From Spongospora subterranea f. sp. subterranea (taxonomy: Eukaryota > Endomyxa: Phytomyxea > Phytomyxea > Plasmodiophorida), in assembly GCA_049724395.1 (NCBI GenBank), contig JAUGWO010000152.1, positions 1 to 64,000 of the forward strand: a DNA stretch of 64,000 nucleotides. Reading direction: 5' to 3'. The notes under the pieces are model-generated. The model worked only from the letters and a program-made list of their open reading frames with translations, was not told the DNA's origin and did no database searches. Shown here piece by piece: positions 45,401-58,256 of the stretch. The position numbers were made by a program, and so were the translations under genes. Numbering within the stretch: the stretch's first letter is position 1; every line of letters begins with the position of its first letter.

Positions 45401-47465
45401 CTGTTAATGCGCCCTTGTCATGTTAACACCTGGTCCACCAAGTCCCCCGTCATGGTTTACTGTTGCCATCAGTCGTCTTCCTGTTAATGCGCCCTTGTCA
45501 TGTTAACACCTGGTCCACCAAGTCCCCGACATGGTTTACTGTTGCCATCAGTCGTCTTCCTGTTAATGCGCCCTTGTCATGTTAACACCTGGTCCACCAA
45601 GTCCCCGTCATGGTTTACTGTTGCCATCAGTCGTCTTCCTGTTAATGCGCCCTTGTCATGTTAACACCTGGTCCACCAAGTCCCCGTCATGGTTTACTGT
45701 TGCCATCAGTCGTCTTCCTGTTAATGCGCCCTTGTCATGTTAACACCTGGTCCACCAAGTCCCCGTTTACTGTTGCCATGGTTTACTGTTGCCATCAGTC
45801 GTCTTCCTGTTAATGCGCCCTTGTCATGTTAACACCTGGTCCACCAAGTCCCCCATGGTTTACTGTTGCCATCAGTCGTCTTCCTGTTAATGCGCCCTTG
45901 TCATGTTAACACCTGGTCCACCAAGTCCCCGTCATGGTTTACTGTTGCCATCAGTCGTCTTCCTGTTAATGCGCCCTTGTCATGTTAACACCTGGTCCAC
46001 CAAGTCCCCGACATGGTTGGTTGCCATCAGTCGTCTTCCTGTTAATGCGCCCTTGTACTGTTACTGTTGCCATCAGTCGTCTTCCTGTTAATGCGCCCTT
46101 GTCATGTTAACACCTGGTCCACCAAGTCCCCGACATGGTTTACTGTTGCCATCAGTCGTCTTCCTGTTAATGCGCCCTTGTCATGTTAACACCTGGTCCA
46201 CCAAGTCCCCGTCATGGTTTACTGTTGCCATCAGTCGTCTTCCTGTTAATGCGCCCTTGTCATGTTAACACCTGGTCCACCAAGTCCCCGTCATGGTTTA
46301 CTGTTGCCATCAGTCGTCTTCCTGTTAATGCATGTTAACACCCTTGTCATGTTAACACCTGGTCCACCAAGTCCCCGTCATGGTTTACTGTTGCCATCAG
46401 TCGTCTTCCTGTTAATGCGCCCTTGTCATGTTAACACCTGGTCCACCAAGTCCCCGACATGGTTTACTGTTGCCATCAGTCGTCTTCCTGTTAATGCGCC
46501 CTTGTCATGTTAACACCTGGTCCACCAAGTCCCCGACATGGTTTACTGTTGCCATCAGTCGTCTTCCTGTTAATGCGCCCCTTGTCATGTTAACACCTGG
46601 TCCACCAAGTCCCCGTCATGGTTTACTGTTGCCATCAGTCGTCTTCCTGTTAATGCGCCCTTGTCATGTTAACACCTGGTCCACCAAGTCCCCGTCATGG
46701 TTTACTGTTGCCATCAGTCGTCTTCCTGTTAATGCGCCCTTGTCATGTTAACACCTGGTCCACCAAGTCCCCGACATGGTTTACTGTTGCCATCAGTCGT
46801 CTTCCTGTTAATGCGCCCTTGTCATGTTAACACCTGTCCACCAAGTCCCCCATGGTTTACTGTTGCCATCAGTCGTCTTCCTGTTAATGCGCCCTTGTCA
46901 TGTTAACACCTGGTCCACCAAGTCCCCGTCATGGTTTACTGTTGCCATCAGTCGTCTTCCTGTTAATGCGCCCTTGTCATGTTAACACCTGGTCCACCAA
47001 GTCCCCCATGGTTTACTGTTGCCATCAGTCGTCTTCCTGTTAATGCGCCCTTGTCATGTTAACACCTGGTCCACCAAGTCCCCGTCATGGTTTACTGTTG
47101 CCATCAGTCGTCTTCCTGTTAATGCGCCCTTGTCATGTTAACACCTGGTCCACCAAGTCCCCGACATGGTTTACTGTTGCCATCAGTCGTCTTCCTGTTA
47201 ATGCGCCCTTGTCATGTTAACACCTGGTCCACCAAGTCCCCGACATGGTTTACTGTTGCCATCAGTCGTCTTCCTGTTAATGCGCCCTTGTCATGTTAAC
47301 ACCTGGTCCACCAAGTCCCCGACATGGTTTACTGTTGCCATCAGTCGTCTTCCTGTTAATGCGCCCTTGTCATGTTAACACCTGGTCCACCAAGTCCCCG
47401 TCATGGTTTACTGTTGCCATCAGTCGTCTTCCTGTTAATGCGCCCTTGTCATGTTAACACCTGGT
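42497..47465. repeat. 79-bp satellite array, about 63 copies
   Basis: Tandem head-to-tail units of 79 bp (for example starts at 42571 and 42650). Each holds tcatgttaacacctggtcc, accaagtcccc, atggtttactgtt and cgtcttcctgttaatgcgc. Units are almost identical. Two main variants differ at one base (ccccGTCatgg or ccccGACatgg). The first few units have 'gttacca' where later ones have 'gttgcca'. Rare units are shortened (cccccatgg) or scrambled (near 45050, 45770, 46020 and 46330). Long reading frames inside are repeat artefacts, as 79 is not a multiple of three. The uniformity points to recent expansion or gene conversion. Confidence 0.97.
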
Positions 47466-47565
47466 GAAGTCCTTTCAAAACACTCTCAATATTCTCGCTC
47501 TCAACCAGGACCATGCCGGATACCACGTTCTTCCCCAAACAATCCGCATTCGTAAAAGGCATTAA

Positions 47566-47830
47566 TTTGAGGTCGTACATCGTACTATATGAGTTCCGTC
47601 TATCATTGTATGCAGAAGCGTATTTGGCCATCTGATTAGTCTATCAAAAATATAAAAAAACAAATACTCAGTGAGAGCAAAGGCAAGCACCAGCACACCT
47701 GCAAGAATACTGCTTTCAGTTGCTGCTGAATATTTGTTTTTGTAGACTAGTCAGATGGCCAAATACGCTTCTGCATACAATAATAGACGGAACTCATAAT
47801 ACTACGATGTACGACCTCAAGTTGATGATA
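47566..47830. repeat. Inverted repeat (hairpin), about 85-bp arms
   Basis: The left arm (about 47566-47650, 'gaggtcgtacatcgta' to 'tggccatctga') is matched in reverse by the right arm (about 47740-47825, 'tcagatggccaaatac' to 'tacgatgtacgacctc'). They enclose about 90 bp. It may be a foldback element or part of a decayed duplicate of the flanking minus-strand frame. Confidence 0.6.
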
Positions 47831-50055
47831 CCGTGCTTCATGAAGAGCGTCATGCTGTTCGGATCTGATCCAAAATGATCGGTTTTCGCATTGCGCGACC
47901 GCCTAGAAAGGAGAGACATGGAATAGTCTCGATCGGAATGAGCATTTTGCAGGATCTCCCTGATCTACAAGAACCACGTTAATGTTCTGACAGTTTTTCA
48001 CTATAATTTGGATCAAATCCCTTCCTGTTACTTTGCAGAGAGGAAGAGAAAAGCGTGAAACCATCTCAATAGTGCGAATCTCATCAGGATATAAATCAGC
48101 GTCTTTGCAAATCATGTTCGTACCACTGCTGACATTCAAATTATCAATGTCGTGGTTTTCAAGAAATAAATTTGGGCCGAGCGATTATGGCTAAAAGTTA
48201 CACTCCAAGGGCACGTCGATTTAACTCAATGATTGGATTTGGCAAGCTGCTCCTTATAATTGCATGTTCCCTCTGGAGGTAACTCTTGCGTTAACACTTC
48301 TAACGCAACAGAGTCAAAATGGAGGCAATTAACATAGAGACAAACCCAAATAGCTGCTCGGATAGCTTCAATATATGTTTAAACAAAAAATTGTATCTTG
48401 GCTTCAAGAACCTCAAACGAAGAGAAAGTATCCTTTAACGAAAGAGACGACGCCATAGAGTAAAGAATGAATTGATGAGGTGCACGCGAAAGGGAGATGA
48501 ATCGATGAGTGCACGCGAAAGGGAGATGAATTGATGAGGTGCACGTGAAAGGGAGAGGGCAACCTCAAAGTCTTCACGCATGTTGTTAGACATGGACTGC
48601 TGCTGTTTCTCATAACATTAAAGATGTGGAAACGCCAACGACGGGAGCGATCTGAGCAGGATGTTGCTGCAGAACTTGAGGCATCAACGAAGCTTCTGCC
48701 AGAGGCGGATCAAGAGCTCTTCCCTGCAACATGGATAGCAACGGATAATCTGGTGTACTGCGCCTACGCGCGTTTGCATTGAACCAGTACGTTAACCAGC
48801 CGCAGCAAGTCAGGGTGGTGTCAGCGTCGTCGTCATCGCGACTACCGACGTTGCAATTCACGTGCACTGCTTGTTATGCAGTCTTTCAGAGGAAGACCAC
48901 TGCTCGCGACCATGTGGTCAGGGTTCATTCCAGTGTCTATGAATTTATGAGAGGCACCTCGCAATGGCCGGCCGGTAATTATTGTCTGCATGAAGTTACG
49001 AGTGTTGCCTCATTGTTATGAAGGACACCCTTGCCAAGTTCATTGCAACAAACTTGAAGAACCCGCGCGGCCAGAGGTCGGCGGATGATATTGAGGTGGA
49101 TCGCCGACGACGGTGGTGCTACAATATGTCAGAGGCGGACATCGCGTTGGAAATACACGAACTGCTTGCGTGCCTGCCCGCGGCTATTGTTGACAGCGCG
49201 GGATCATATCCCACATCGTGGACAACAATGGAGCAACTGGGTTGCTTTGCAACAATGTTGCCAGGACATGCGTCTCAACGTGATCCACCTTGTTGAGTAT
49301 CGCATTCCTGGCCCGCTCAGCCATTTGCGTAATCGTGGCCTTCGTTAGCGCCGGCAAGGAATGTCGAATCCCAGTGCGGTTGCAATTTGCTGCGCCATGT
49401 CCAGCGGGTGAACACTCGCTGTCTTCCATAATATCATCCGAAGCCCCTTGGACGCAAGGATTTTTGAGGTTCCGGCATCATGCAGAAAATAAATACCGGT
49501 CCGCGCGATGTTCCTTTAAGAAAGTCATACAGGCTCCCGTGACATGATCCCGCAAAGTGGCCTGCCGTTTGAACAGGCATTCCGCACTTGACGCAAAACA
49601 TCGTCAAAAGAGGTTCCTAACCGCTAGAAAAATGTCAAATGGAGAGAAAATCTTGTCAAATGGCACGGAGTTGCGGAACGGGGATGGAGAGACATTACAT
49701 CAAATGGCGCAGAGTCGCCTTGACGACGAAATAAGTACCCGACGAGTTATAACTGCATCCACGCAAAAAAGTAAAATGCGTGTCGCCATGGCGGTTCTCG
49801 CATTCCACTACTGGAGTGTACGGTCCGTCATGTTATATCTATGTACTTACACACGTCGGTGGAGTGTTATTGCGCGAGTCTCCAGATCCTTAAATAAACC
49901 CAGTTGACCCTACTGGGAGGCTGATTCATAACCTCGTGTCTGTACCTGTAAATTGACGTGACATGCCAGATATAGCCCTTCCACTGTACTATTGCCCAGT
50001 CAGGGGACCTATATCACTATCATCATAACGTAACTGGTCATTGTTGTGTGATCAT
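47831..50055. other. Unassigned region with small repeats and a zinc-finger scrap
   Basis: Three ~30-bp tandem units (gaggtgcacgcgaaaggg) lie at about 48467-48557. Short open stretches occur on both strands, for example 48139-47903 minus, but none has splice or family support except the C2H2 finger listed separately. Confidence 0.4.
48779..49021 (+). pseudogene. C2H2 zinc-finger fragment
   Basis: Translation holds FTCTACYAVFQRKTTARDHV followed by VRVH, a C-x2-C-x12-H-x4-H finger. No ATG starts the frame and no neighbouring finger is seen. Single fingers of this type occur in transcription factors and in some transposase-linked proteins. It is likely a fragment or one exon of an unresolved gene. 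Confidence 0.35.
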
Positions 50056-53000
50056 CATGTCAGGAACAGGTATGCAAAAGTTTGTTTTGATGCTGATGGT
50101 CATGGGGTCTGGTGTCTCAATGATTGTCCGCTCATCTCAAGATCTCTTACATACTGCATTAAAAAACGGGTCCATATTGAGTAATTATGTTGTGGAATGC
50201 TGTAAATGACTAATCGGATTATATAGAGATGGAATAGCTGAGAAATTGGCCCACGAGATTGGAGAGCGGTTCATCAATCGCGCCTATTCAGTTCAACTCA
50301 GCGATGATATGAAGGGACCTTGGAACGGAAGGGTTGCAAAGCCATGGGACTGATACAATATTACACTAATCGAAAACATCACAGGATGGTCCATTGAAGT
50401 TTCGCACCACCACTATCAATGTGGCACTTTTATACAAACGGTAAACTCAAGGTGACAAAGGCTCTGTTTTTCCATGTCATTTAACGTCAATAGGGAAAAT
50501 GTCGCCATGATTTTAATAGACAGAGGGGCCAATCTGCTGTCAACGGATCAATATGGGAATACGCCATTGCACATCGCGGCTTCTAAGGGCCTGTATTATA
50601 TCCCTATCACATGGTATCACACCTTATCTGAAACGTCTATAGAAATAGTCGCCGTCAACAAGATCTTGGACAAGGTCAAAATGTTGAAACCAAAAGTTAT
50701 TGATATCAAGAACTCGGCTGGTGAAACCCCACTCCACATGGCAATTCGTTATAATCAGTTGGTCGTATATACTGTTTGATTCTGATCACCTGTCAATGAT
50801 TGCTACCGGTTTATAGGGACTTGATTGTCAAAAGTCTGTTGGACAGAGGCGCCGATCCCATGATTGCTGACAGATATGGGAATACGCCATTGCACCTTGC
50901 TGTAAAGAATAGCCTGTAAACTGCTCTAATCTGTTTATTTGAATATCGAACACATCTGATTAAGATCTCACAGGAGTGGCCAGAGCATTATTATTCATAT
51001 AATTGATACTGCGAGGCGAAAAACGGTCGATATTCTGAACCAGAATGGTGGACGAAACGGAACCAGGTGGTGTTTAATACTATAATGCCACCTGTATAGT
51101 GTTAACCTGTCTGTCGAAATCATTGAAGTCGCTGGATTTGATCTCACAGGAGTCCATGATGCTCATCATTGGCGACATCGGAAATAATCAATCACAGGAA
51201 CGATTTTGGGAAACTGCTCTCTTACTGGCACTTATTTCTAACCGGTTGGTCAAAGATCTACTGTTTACTTCTTATTTGCGCCATCAAATTCAAGTTTCCA
51301 TTTCCCCAGTTTTCATTTCGTCCGAATTCTGTTGGACAAAGGGGCCGATCCCTCTATATCGGACAATAATGGGAACACCCCATTTCACATCAAAATGCCA
51401 CCTGCATTGTAAATCGCCCACATCTCACCAAATATCAAAGTTCATACTGATGTACTCACAGGACAGACGAAATCATTCTCTCATGCATACAACATATGAA
51501 TGTCAACCACCGGAACAACAAAGGGTCCACACTGCTCCATACGGCTGTAAAGTCTGAACGGTTGGTCGTTATTTTGTTCTTTGACACAGTTCAGCGCCTC
51601 AGAAAACTGGTTATTCAGAGGAGTTGTGGTCAAGGATCTGCTGGACAGAGGGGCCGATCCCTCTATAAAGGATAATGATGGGAACACCCCATTTCATATC
51701 GCTCTGCCATCTCCATTGTAAACGCACCAAATCTCACCAACCAGCGAAGTTTTTACTGATGTGCTCACAGGACAGACGAATCATTCTCTCGTGCATACAA
51801 CATATGAATGTCAACCACCGGAACAACAATGGGGCAACACTCCTCCACACTGCTATAAACTGTAAACGGTTGGTCGTAATTTTGTTCCTTGACAGATCAG
51901 CGCCACAAGAAAACTGGTAATTAGGGAGGTTTTGGTCAAGGATCTGTTGGATAGAGGGGCCAATCCCATTATTGCTGATCACCAGGGCCTTACAGCACTG
52001 CACCTCGCAATTGTGCATGGCCTGTATTCTGCACTGATCTTTGAATATACCATGAATTCTGATTGAAGTTTCACAGAAGTCAGCAGATCATCATTCATAT
52101 CATTCATGCGGGGAGGCCAAAACCATCTCACCCTTCTGCTCCAAAGTGGCATGACGGAACGCCTCTATGCGAGTATAATTCACAGATTGATTGATCGTGG
52201 CCTGTATATTGCTTCAATGTGAATCCAGCACATTTAAGTGGCTGATTTTGATCTCACAGAAACAAAGACCTCGTTATTGAAGTACTTAATCTGTCATGCA
52301 ATGGAATAATCAATCTGCGGGGCCATTACGGGCGAACTGCTCTTTTTTGGCAGCTGCGCGCAGGTTGGTCAAATTTACTCCCTAGGACTCATCAGCTCTT
52401 TCACCTTTTTCCTATTAACAGTGCTGAGATAACCCAAATTCTGTTGGAGAATGGTGCCGATCCCACCATAACTGATAAATATCACCTAGGGCCATTTTAC
52501 CACACATATATGTAATTGGTGACATCTCACAACATTTTCCAATATTCCCTGAGGTGAACACAGGACCGACGAAATGTTCATCTCCATGATACAGAACGTT
52601 GACATCAACCACCGATACATTGATGGGTCCACAATTCTCCATCTTGCGGTTAATCTTCGTCGGTTGGTCGTGATTTGTTTTGGACACTGGCAGCTTTATA
52701 AAACAACTGATTTGTTAGGGAAGTGGTTGTTAAGTATCTGTTGGATAAAGGCGCCAATCCTGCTGTTGCTGACAATTCTGGAAATACAGCACTGCATCGT
52801 GCAGTACACAGTCACGTGTATGCTGTTCAATGTGCGAATATTTAGGTACCTGATTAACATCTCACAGAAATGAGCAGATACTCGTTGATATACTTGATGC
52901 GGCGCGGCCCAAAGCGGCCGATAATCTGGGCCAAATTTCTGGGTGTTTAAATGGAGAAGTGAATCATGATGATCGGTATCCGCTCAAATGTGGATATAGC

Positions 53001-53860
53001 ACATTCAAGTCACTGAATTCAAGTCGCAGACAGATTGGCGCGTGCGAAATAATCAATCTGAGGAACAATAAGGGCCAAACTGCTCTCTTATTAGCGTTTC
53101 GTTTCTCGCGGTTGGCAAAGTTTATTGTCTGGATGTGAACCGTTAATAATGGGGTTTTGTTGCAGTCACCAAATCGGCCAACTGTTGTTTGAAAAAGGTG
53201 CTGATCCGATTTTAGCTGATAATGATGGGAACACACCCTTGCGTTTCGATATGCCTTGGTTTCTGTAAATTGCTCAATCTGCATCAAATATTCAAACCTG
53301 ATTTGAAGTACTCACAGGACAGACGAATTCATTATTTCGAACATTCAAAACATGGATGTCAACCACCAACAGAATGATGGAAACAGTCTTCTCCATAAAG
53401 CGGTAATAAGTAATCGGTTGGTCGTAATTGAAATTTGACACTAAATCATCATCTCAATAAATATGATTTGATAGGGAAAACGTTGTCAAGGAACTATTGA
53501 ATAGAGGCGCCAATCCCATGGCTCTTAACAACTACAAGAATACAGTTCTGCACCTCGCAGTATCGCATAACCTGTATATACTAATCGAGTTTTGGATATA
53601 TCTTTGAATGATCTGATTGATATCTCACAGAAGTGAGCAGATCGTAATCGATATAATTGAAGCAAAGGCTCTTCGTCAAGTGTGGCAGGATAACATGACG
53701 GGACAGCATGGGTCAATGTTGGACATTTTCTGTGAAACGTGGGACCAACAACTACTCACCATGCAAAACTGGTGTGGCCAAACTGCTCTAGATTTGGCAG
53801 TTTCGCAACAGCGGTTGGGCAAATTACGCCTGGCCAACCACCTCTAATTGATTGACTAAT
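50056..53860 (+). CDS. Ankyrin-repeat gene or relic, about one repeat per exon
   Basis: About 15 short blocks, each reading as roughly one ankyrin repeat, are separated by 60-100 nt with GT...AG ends. Clear ones: 50495-50597 (MILIDRGANLL, YGNTPLHIAASKGL), 50641-50760 (NSAGETPLHMAIRYNQL), about 50817-50917 (LLDRGADPMIADRYGNTPLH), about 51470-51560, 51621-51718, 51771-51870, about 52430-52500, 52562-52670, and 53617-53840 (NWCGQTALDLAVSQQRLG). Two types alternate: one with 'DRGADP' and one with 'NVNHR..G.TLLH.A'. Ankyrin repeats bind proteins. Start, end and full splicing are not resolved. Some blocks are degraded, so this may be a pseudogene. Blocks near 51470-51720 and 51771-51990 are near-duplicates. 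Confidence 0.55.
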
Positions 53861-54618
53861 CTGACTAATTGTCAGGGTCGATCTGGTTCGGGTTCTCTCA
53901 AAAAAAAAGGCGTCTGCCGCATCATCAAGGCTGATGGTAAAACAGCTCTGAAATTGGCTATTTAGATGAAAAAGAAGGGCAAACAGTACACCAATCGCCG
54001 CCACAATGGTTGGCCTTTTTCAAAACTAATCTGATAAACCAGTGGCCTTGAACTGCAGTGTATGAAACTGCTGCTCTTCAGGCAGATTTCACTATCGACA
54101 ACACGTATTTCTTCTATCTGCAACATAATACGATGCGAAAGACCTTGCAAGTGAATCGTCAACATGAGGCACAACTGCATTATGAAGAAGACCATTCTTT
54201 CTCGCCGCATTGCTCATCACACCTATGCCAGCGGACCAAACACTGTTCATAAATCGATGACATAGGATAGGTGTGGTTTATCTCATGATTTGGTCCAGAC
54301 GTAATTCGGGAATGCCAACCTTGACGATGCTGGACTGTAGGCGATTTTCTGTCGCAGGCAACCATACACAATGCCCGATTGATTGTCGGATAATCAGCAA
54401 ATGACATATCTGACAAACAGGCTTCTTTCAAGCTGTCAGCGGCTATTGACACATGGCCATAGATTTATCGCCATAATTGCCTGCATGTAAAACCCGATGA
54501 CATAATGTGGAATAACAGCGCCTATTGCCACTATGATGGCACTCTTTCCAAATATGATCCGTCTGATGTTGTGGTGGGTGTCGTCCGGTCAATTTCTCTC
54601 GTGCTCGTGTAACGACAT
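53861..54618. other. Unassigned region
   Basis: No gene signal. Frames are short and unsupported. Confidence 0.35.
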
Positions 54619-54853
54619 GAGAACCGATGGCCGCATTCACATCTGTAACAAGATCACTGACGGCCGCGTTCACATCTGTAACAAGAGAACCGATGGCCGC
54701 ATTCACATCTGTAACAAGAGAACCGATGCATTCACATCTGCCGCATAACAAGAGAAGATGGCCGCATTCACATCTGTAACAAGAGAACCGATGGCCGCAT
54801 TCACATCTGTAACAAGAGAACCGATGGACGCATTCACATCTGTAACAATGTCC
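54619..54853. repeat. 33-bp tandem repeat, about seven units
   Basis: Units read gagaaccgatggccgcattc then acatctgtaacaa and are 33 bp long (starts 54685 and 54718). One unit is rearranged near 54730. Because 33 is a multiple of three, the plus strand gives an 11-residue repeat (TDGRIHICNKR) and the minus strand another (LVTDVNAAIGS). The minus-strand version is the more protein-like, but no start codon or flanking exon supports a gene. Confidence 0.8.
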
Positions 54854-55598
54854 TGTAAGTTATGTTCCACGTTACTGTATTATCACTCCCAATGGTTCAT
54901 ACATTGATTCTCATATTCGGTTGTCATCAGTGTCACCGCGTTTTAAGAGAGTTCACGATGATCCAATTAGAGCAGATGATTGCCGATTTCCAGGATTAAG
55001 AGCATGGACTCGGGTTCCAATACACACGCACGATCGATGGCGGATAATGGACAGCATGAGCGAACTAACAAGTAAACAAACATGCAGTTCAGGCGGGTCG
55101 CGTTCGCCTCATATTTTCGATTGGTTTCACGGTTGACAAGGGGGTTTATTGTAGATGTAAATAATGATATCTACATCTTTTATTTGCCTGGCAACTTATT
55201 AAGACCGTTTTCCATGATCTGTTGGTACATCTGAGAACAAAACTTTTGTGACGTTGAAATCTGCTTCCATTGAAATTTTTGTCAAGGACATGTATTGCAG
55301 AGCCTCACTGATTCAACCACTATTTTTGTAGCGATCTCGTAGTTTCTACATAGGTTTGGATATCGTGGAATAGAGAGAGTTTAATTGAAGCATCGAAGGA
55401 GAATTAATTTTGCTGGACCGAATCTGGCATTAAAATAGTTGATCTGTCTCCAGGCCATCAGATTGTATATCTACGGTCCGTTCATGCCATAGTATCCAGA
55501 CCCTCAAGTAAACCCACTTGACCTTACTCTATCTAAGGCTGCTTTCTGTAGTGGCCCGTTTTATTCTGTGTCGACACTTCGCGGAGTATTCCCACATT
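54854..55598. other. Unassigned region
   Basis: No gene, RNA or repeat is supported. Confidence 0.35.
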
Positions 55599-56610
55599 TT
55601 CTGAGGCAATATCTGACGATGACTGTGGTGTTGGATATTCACCCTGGACAAAGGTTCAACGGTGATCGGACAGTGATTTAACATTGGAGATACCTTAACC
55701 GTTTGCCATCTGTGCTATTAAACCACTGAATTCTACTTCTTCGTTTACCGCGAGCAAGAGCGAAGTCGCCGTACTTCGGCGTCGTCAGTGAACTCCTTAG
55801 ATTCTGCTGACTTGAGTTCGTTCTTGCCAACGCTGTATTCAAAAACAAAATGTGGAGTTGACGGGGGAGCACAAACGAGAGCCATTCTGCAATCGTTGTC
55901 ATGACATCCTCCTCGAAAGGGGAGCAAAAATTGTGTCGCAGGTCCTCAAGGCGGTTGTTTAAGCATTTCCGACGAAAAAGCTCGCCTATAAAATCCGCAA
56001 ATAATTGCAGCTAGATCTGAATTAGATGCTGTCAATTCAGCTCACACGTTTGCCTTACCCTATAAAATCCGCAAATAATTGCAGCTAGATCTGAATTAGA
56101 TGCTGTCAATTCAGCTCACACGTTTGCCTTACCTTGTTCATGGCGCCTCGAAACCGCTTCAGATCTGTCGGTAAGCAAATGGCGTTGCGTACACATCTTC
56201 CACGAAGAAACTATATACAACAACCGCCTTGAGGACCTGCGACACAATCTTTTGCTCCCATTTCAATGAGGATGTTAACGACCGCAGAATGGCTCTCGTT
56301 TGTGCTCCCCCGTCAACTCCACATTTTGTTTTAGAATACAGCGTTTGGCAAGAACGAACTCAAGTCTACAGAGATGAGCCCTACAGATGAACAGTCAATT
56401 TGCAATCTAAGGAGATTACTGACCACGCCGAAGTACGGCGACTTCGCAGTCTTGCTCGCGGTAAACAAAGAAGTAGACTTCAGTGGTTTGATAGCACAGA
56501 TAGCAAACGGTTAAGGTATCTCCAATGTTAAATCACTGTCCGATCACCGTTGAACCTTTGTCCTGGGGAAATATTCAGCACCACAGTCATCGTCAGATAT
56601 TGCCTCAGAA
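55599..56610. repeat. Large palindrome 1 with a tandem repeat in its loop
   Basis: The left arm (about 55599-55959) and right arm (about 56218-56610) are inverted copies with scattered differences. Shared blocks include 'ggagataccttaaccgtttg', 'gtttaccgcgagcaagag' and 'aggtcctcaaggcggttgtt'. The loop holds two direct copies of a 74-bp unit (55985-56134, 'cctataaaatccgcaaataa'). The sequence right of the palindrome (56620-56700) recurs right of palindrome 2 (58965-59050). It has foldback-transposon form, with no coding capacity that I can support. Confidence 0.75.
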
Positions 56611-57740
56611 ACGTAGATTTGCATGTTCACCTGTTGCACTCCTTTAAAGCCGCTACCAATGGATCTCTAGGGGGTTCTCAATGTCACCTACCGTAGAGCA
56701 CCGCGTATTTTGCCCCACATCACAACAAGACGCCGTCATTTGATCCAACAAGCATCGCAGTGACCATATTTTGGGTCGGTCAATCACACAAGAACTCGGC
56801 AGAGACTGGAGCCGATGGTTGCACTGTTCGTTACTGTACCTACCTCCGGCCTCCGGCCTGTGGATGATAAAAGTCATAAAACTGCCAAGAGGAGATCCGG
56901 CTGCCCCGTTGGCCGTTGCAAGAGAGTACCGAGTCAGTTACTGTTCGGCACGGATTCACGATTCCGTGGCGCAATCTCGCGAGATCGAATTCGACGGGTC
57001 AAGTTTTCGTGTGCCAGTGGAGTGCAAAACAACTGCTTCTTCGAATCGATAATGGTATCGGGATTAGTCCCTATTTGCAAAAACCAGCTGAATTTCGTGA
57101 TTTGGTCATCAATCGATATCTAATAGGCCACCCGGGCGATGAATTCGCTGACCTAATCTATCCGGTGTTTACTCATGGCAAGGAACCGCTGCAAACTTAT
57201 CTGACGTCGATGCTGATGGCTTCGGACTTCGAAATGTCGCTAATCGCGATGCAATTTGGAATCAACATCGTCTCGTTCTCTAACGAGTTAAGTGGCATAT
57301 ATGTTTTTGATGCTTTTAACTTTATTCAAACAAGACGCACGGGCTAGAAAATTTCATTAAGCGGTTCCCCCCCCCCCCCCCACTCTAAAACGGCGTATGT
57401 TTATCGTCATCAATACCGACGTCCGTTGACGCCTCGTCCTGTGGTATATCTAAGCCATTTCTGCCCGCTCATGAAGACTGGATCCTGCCCATCGCAACCC
57501 CAATGACAATCGTAAGTGGTCCAAACCACTTTCTCTTGGATGGTCAAGCCTGTCCACAAAACCGGTAAAAAGGCGAGCAACTGGCCTCAAAACCAACCGG
57601 GAAAAGAATAACAATGCGCAGGCAAGCATTCAAACCATGTTGGAATGGTGTCGCGACCATACGTCAAACCCAGACGTTCAACAGCGCTTGGCTCAGTTGA
57701 TTAACAACGAACATGCCGAGGGCTCTCGCCGACAAAACTT

Positions 57741-58256
57741 TTGGCGGCGCTCGGTTTTTTTGAAAACTCTGTAGAACTGCATCCTGTCATTGGCATAATT
57801 GAGGAAATTGTGGGATCATGCGAGTTAAACGCAGCTGTTGCTGATTTCACTGAAAAAGCAGCCATCGATCAAGTCAAGCGCAGAAGCCGGGAGTGGACAT
57901 GGGAGCAACGCGCTATGTTAATCTACTTTTTTCATCATCCGAATCTTGGCAACTCCAATTTATCGCTATCTGCGCGGGCTCTCGTCCTCAAACCAAGCAC
58001 GTTGAAAGACTGGGTAAATAAGTCGCTACGGTGCAAGGTGTCTCCATGTTTTCCATCGCTGAAAAGCGAGACCGTTGTACAGTCAATTGTGTTGCAGCAC
58101 TTTGCGCCAGGATTTTTGTTGGAATTCGTCGAAGATGCGTTCACACCTGTAAACCGATCTAACGAGATGAATCGGTGGATTGCGGATGGGTTCAGAAAGG
58201 TGCTGTCAGGATCGGTACTGTCTGGATCGTACCTCATTTCAGAAACACCTTAGCTC
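57741..58256 (+). CDS. Helix-turn-helix-like protein, part of the fossil region
   Basis: An open frame of about 170 codons. The middle (REWTWEQRAMLIYFFHHPNL, ARALVLKPSTLKDWVNKS) looks like a DNA-binding helix-turn-helix of the kind seen next to transposases. The C-terminal 40 residues (FVEDAFTPVNRSNEMNRWIA, DGFRKVLSGSVL) are encoded again in mirror orientation at 58989-58777, where palindrome 2 folds back. The first methionine is not preceded by a clear start context. I do not know the family. Confidence 0.35.

Noticed and set aside
45903-46751. Several 60-107 codon reading frames inside the 79-bp array
   Set aside because: The unit length rotates the frame, and the frames exist only where units changed length. 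They are repeat artefacts.
42497-47465. CRISPR-like array
   Set aside because: Units are contiguous and homogeneous with no unique spacers, and the genome is eukaryotic. It is a satellite.
57367-57381. Run of 15 C
   Set aside because: A homopolymer of this length is noted as a possible assembly weak point; it has no supported function.
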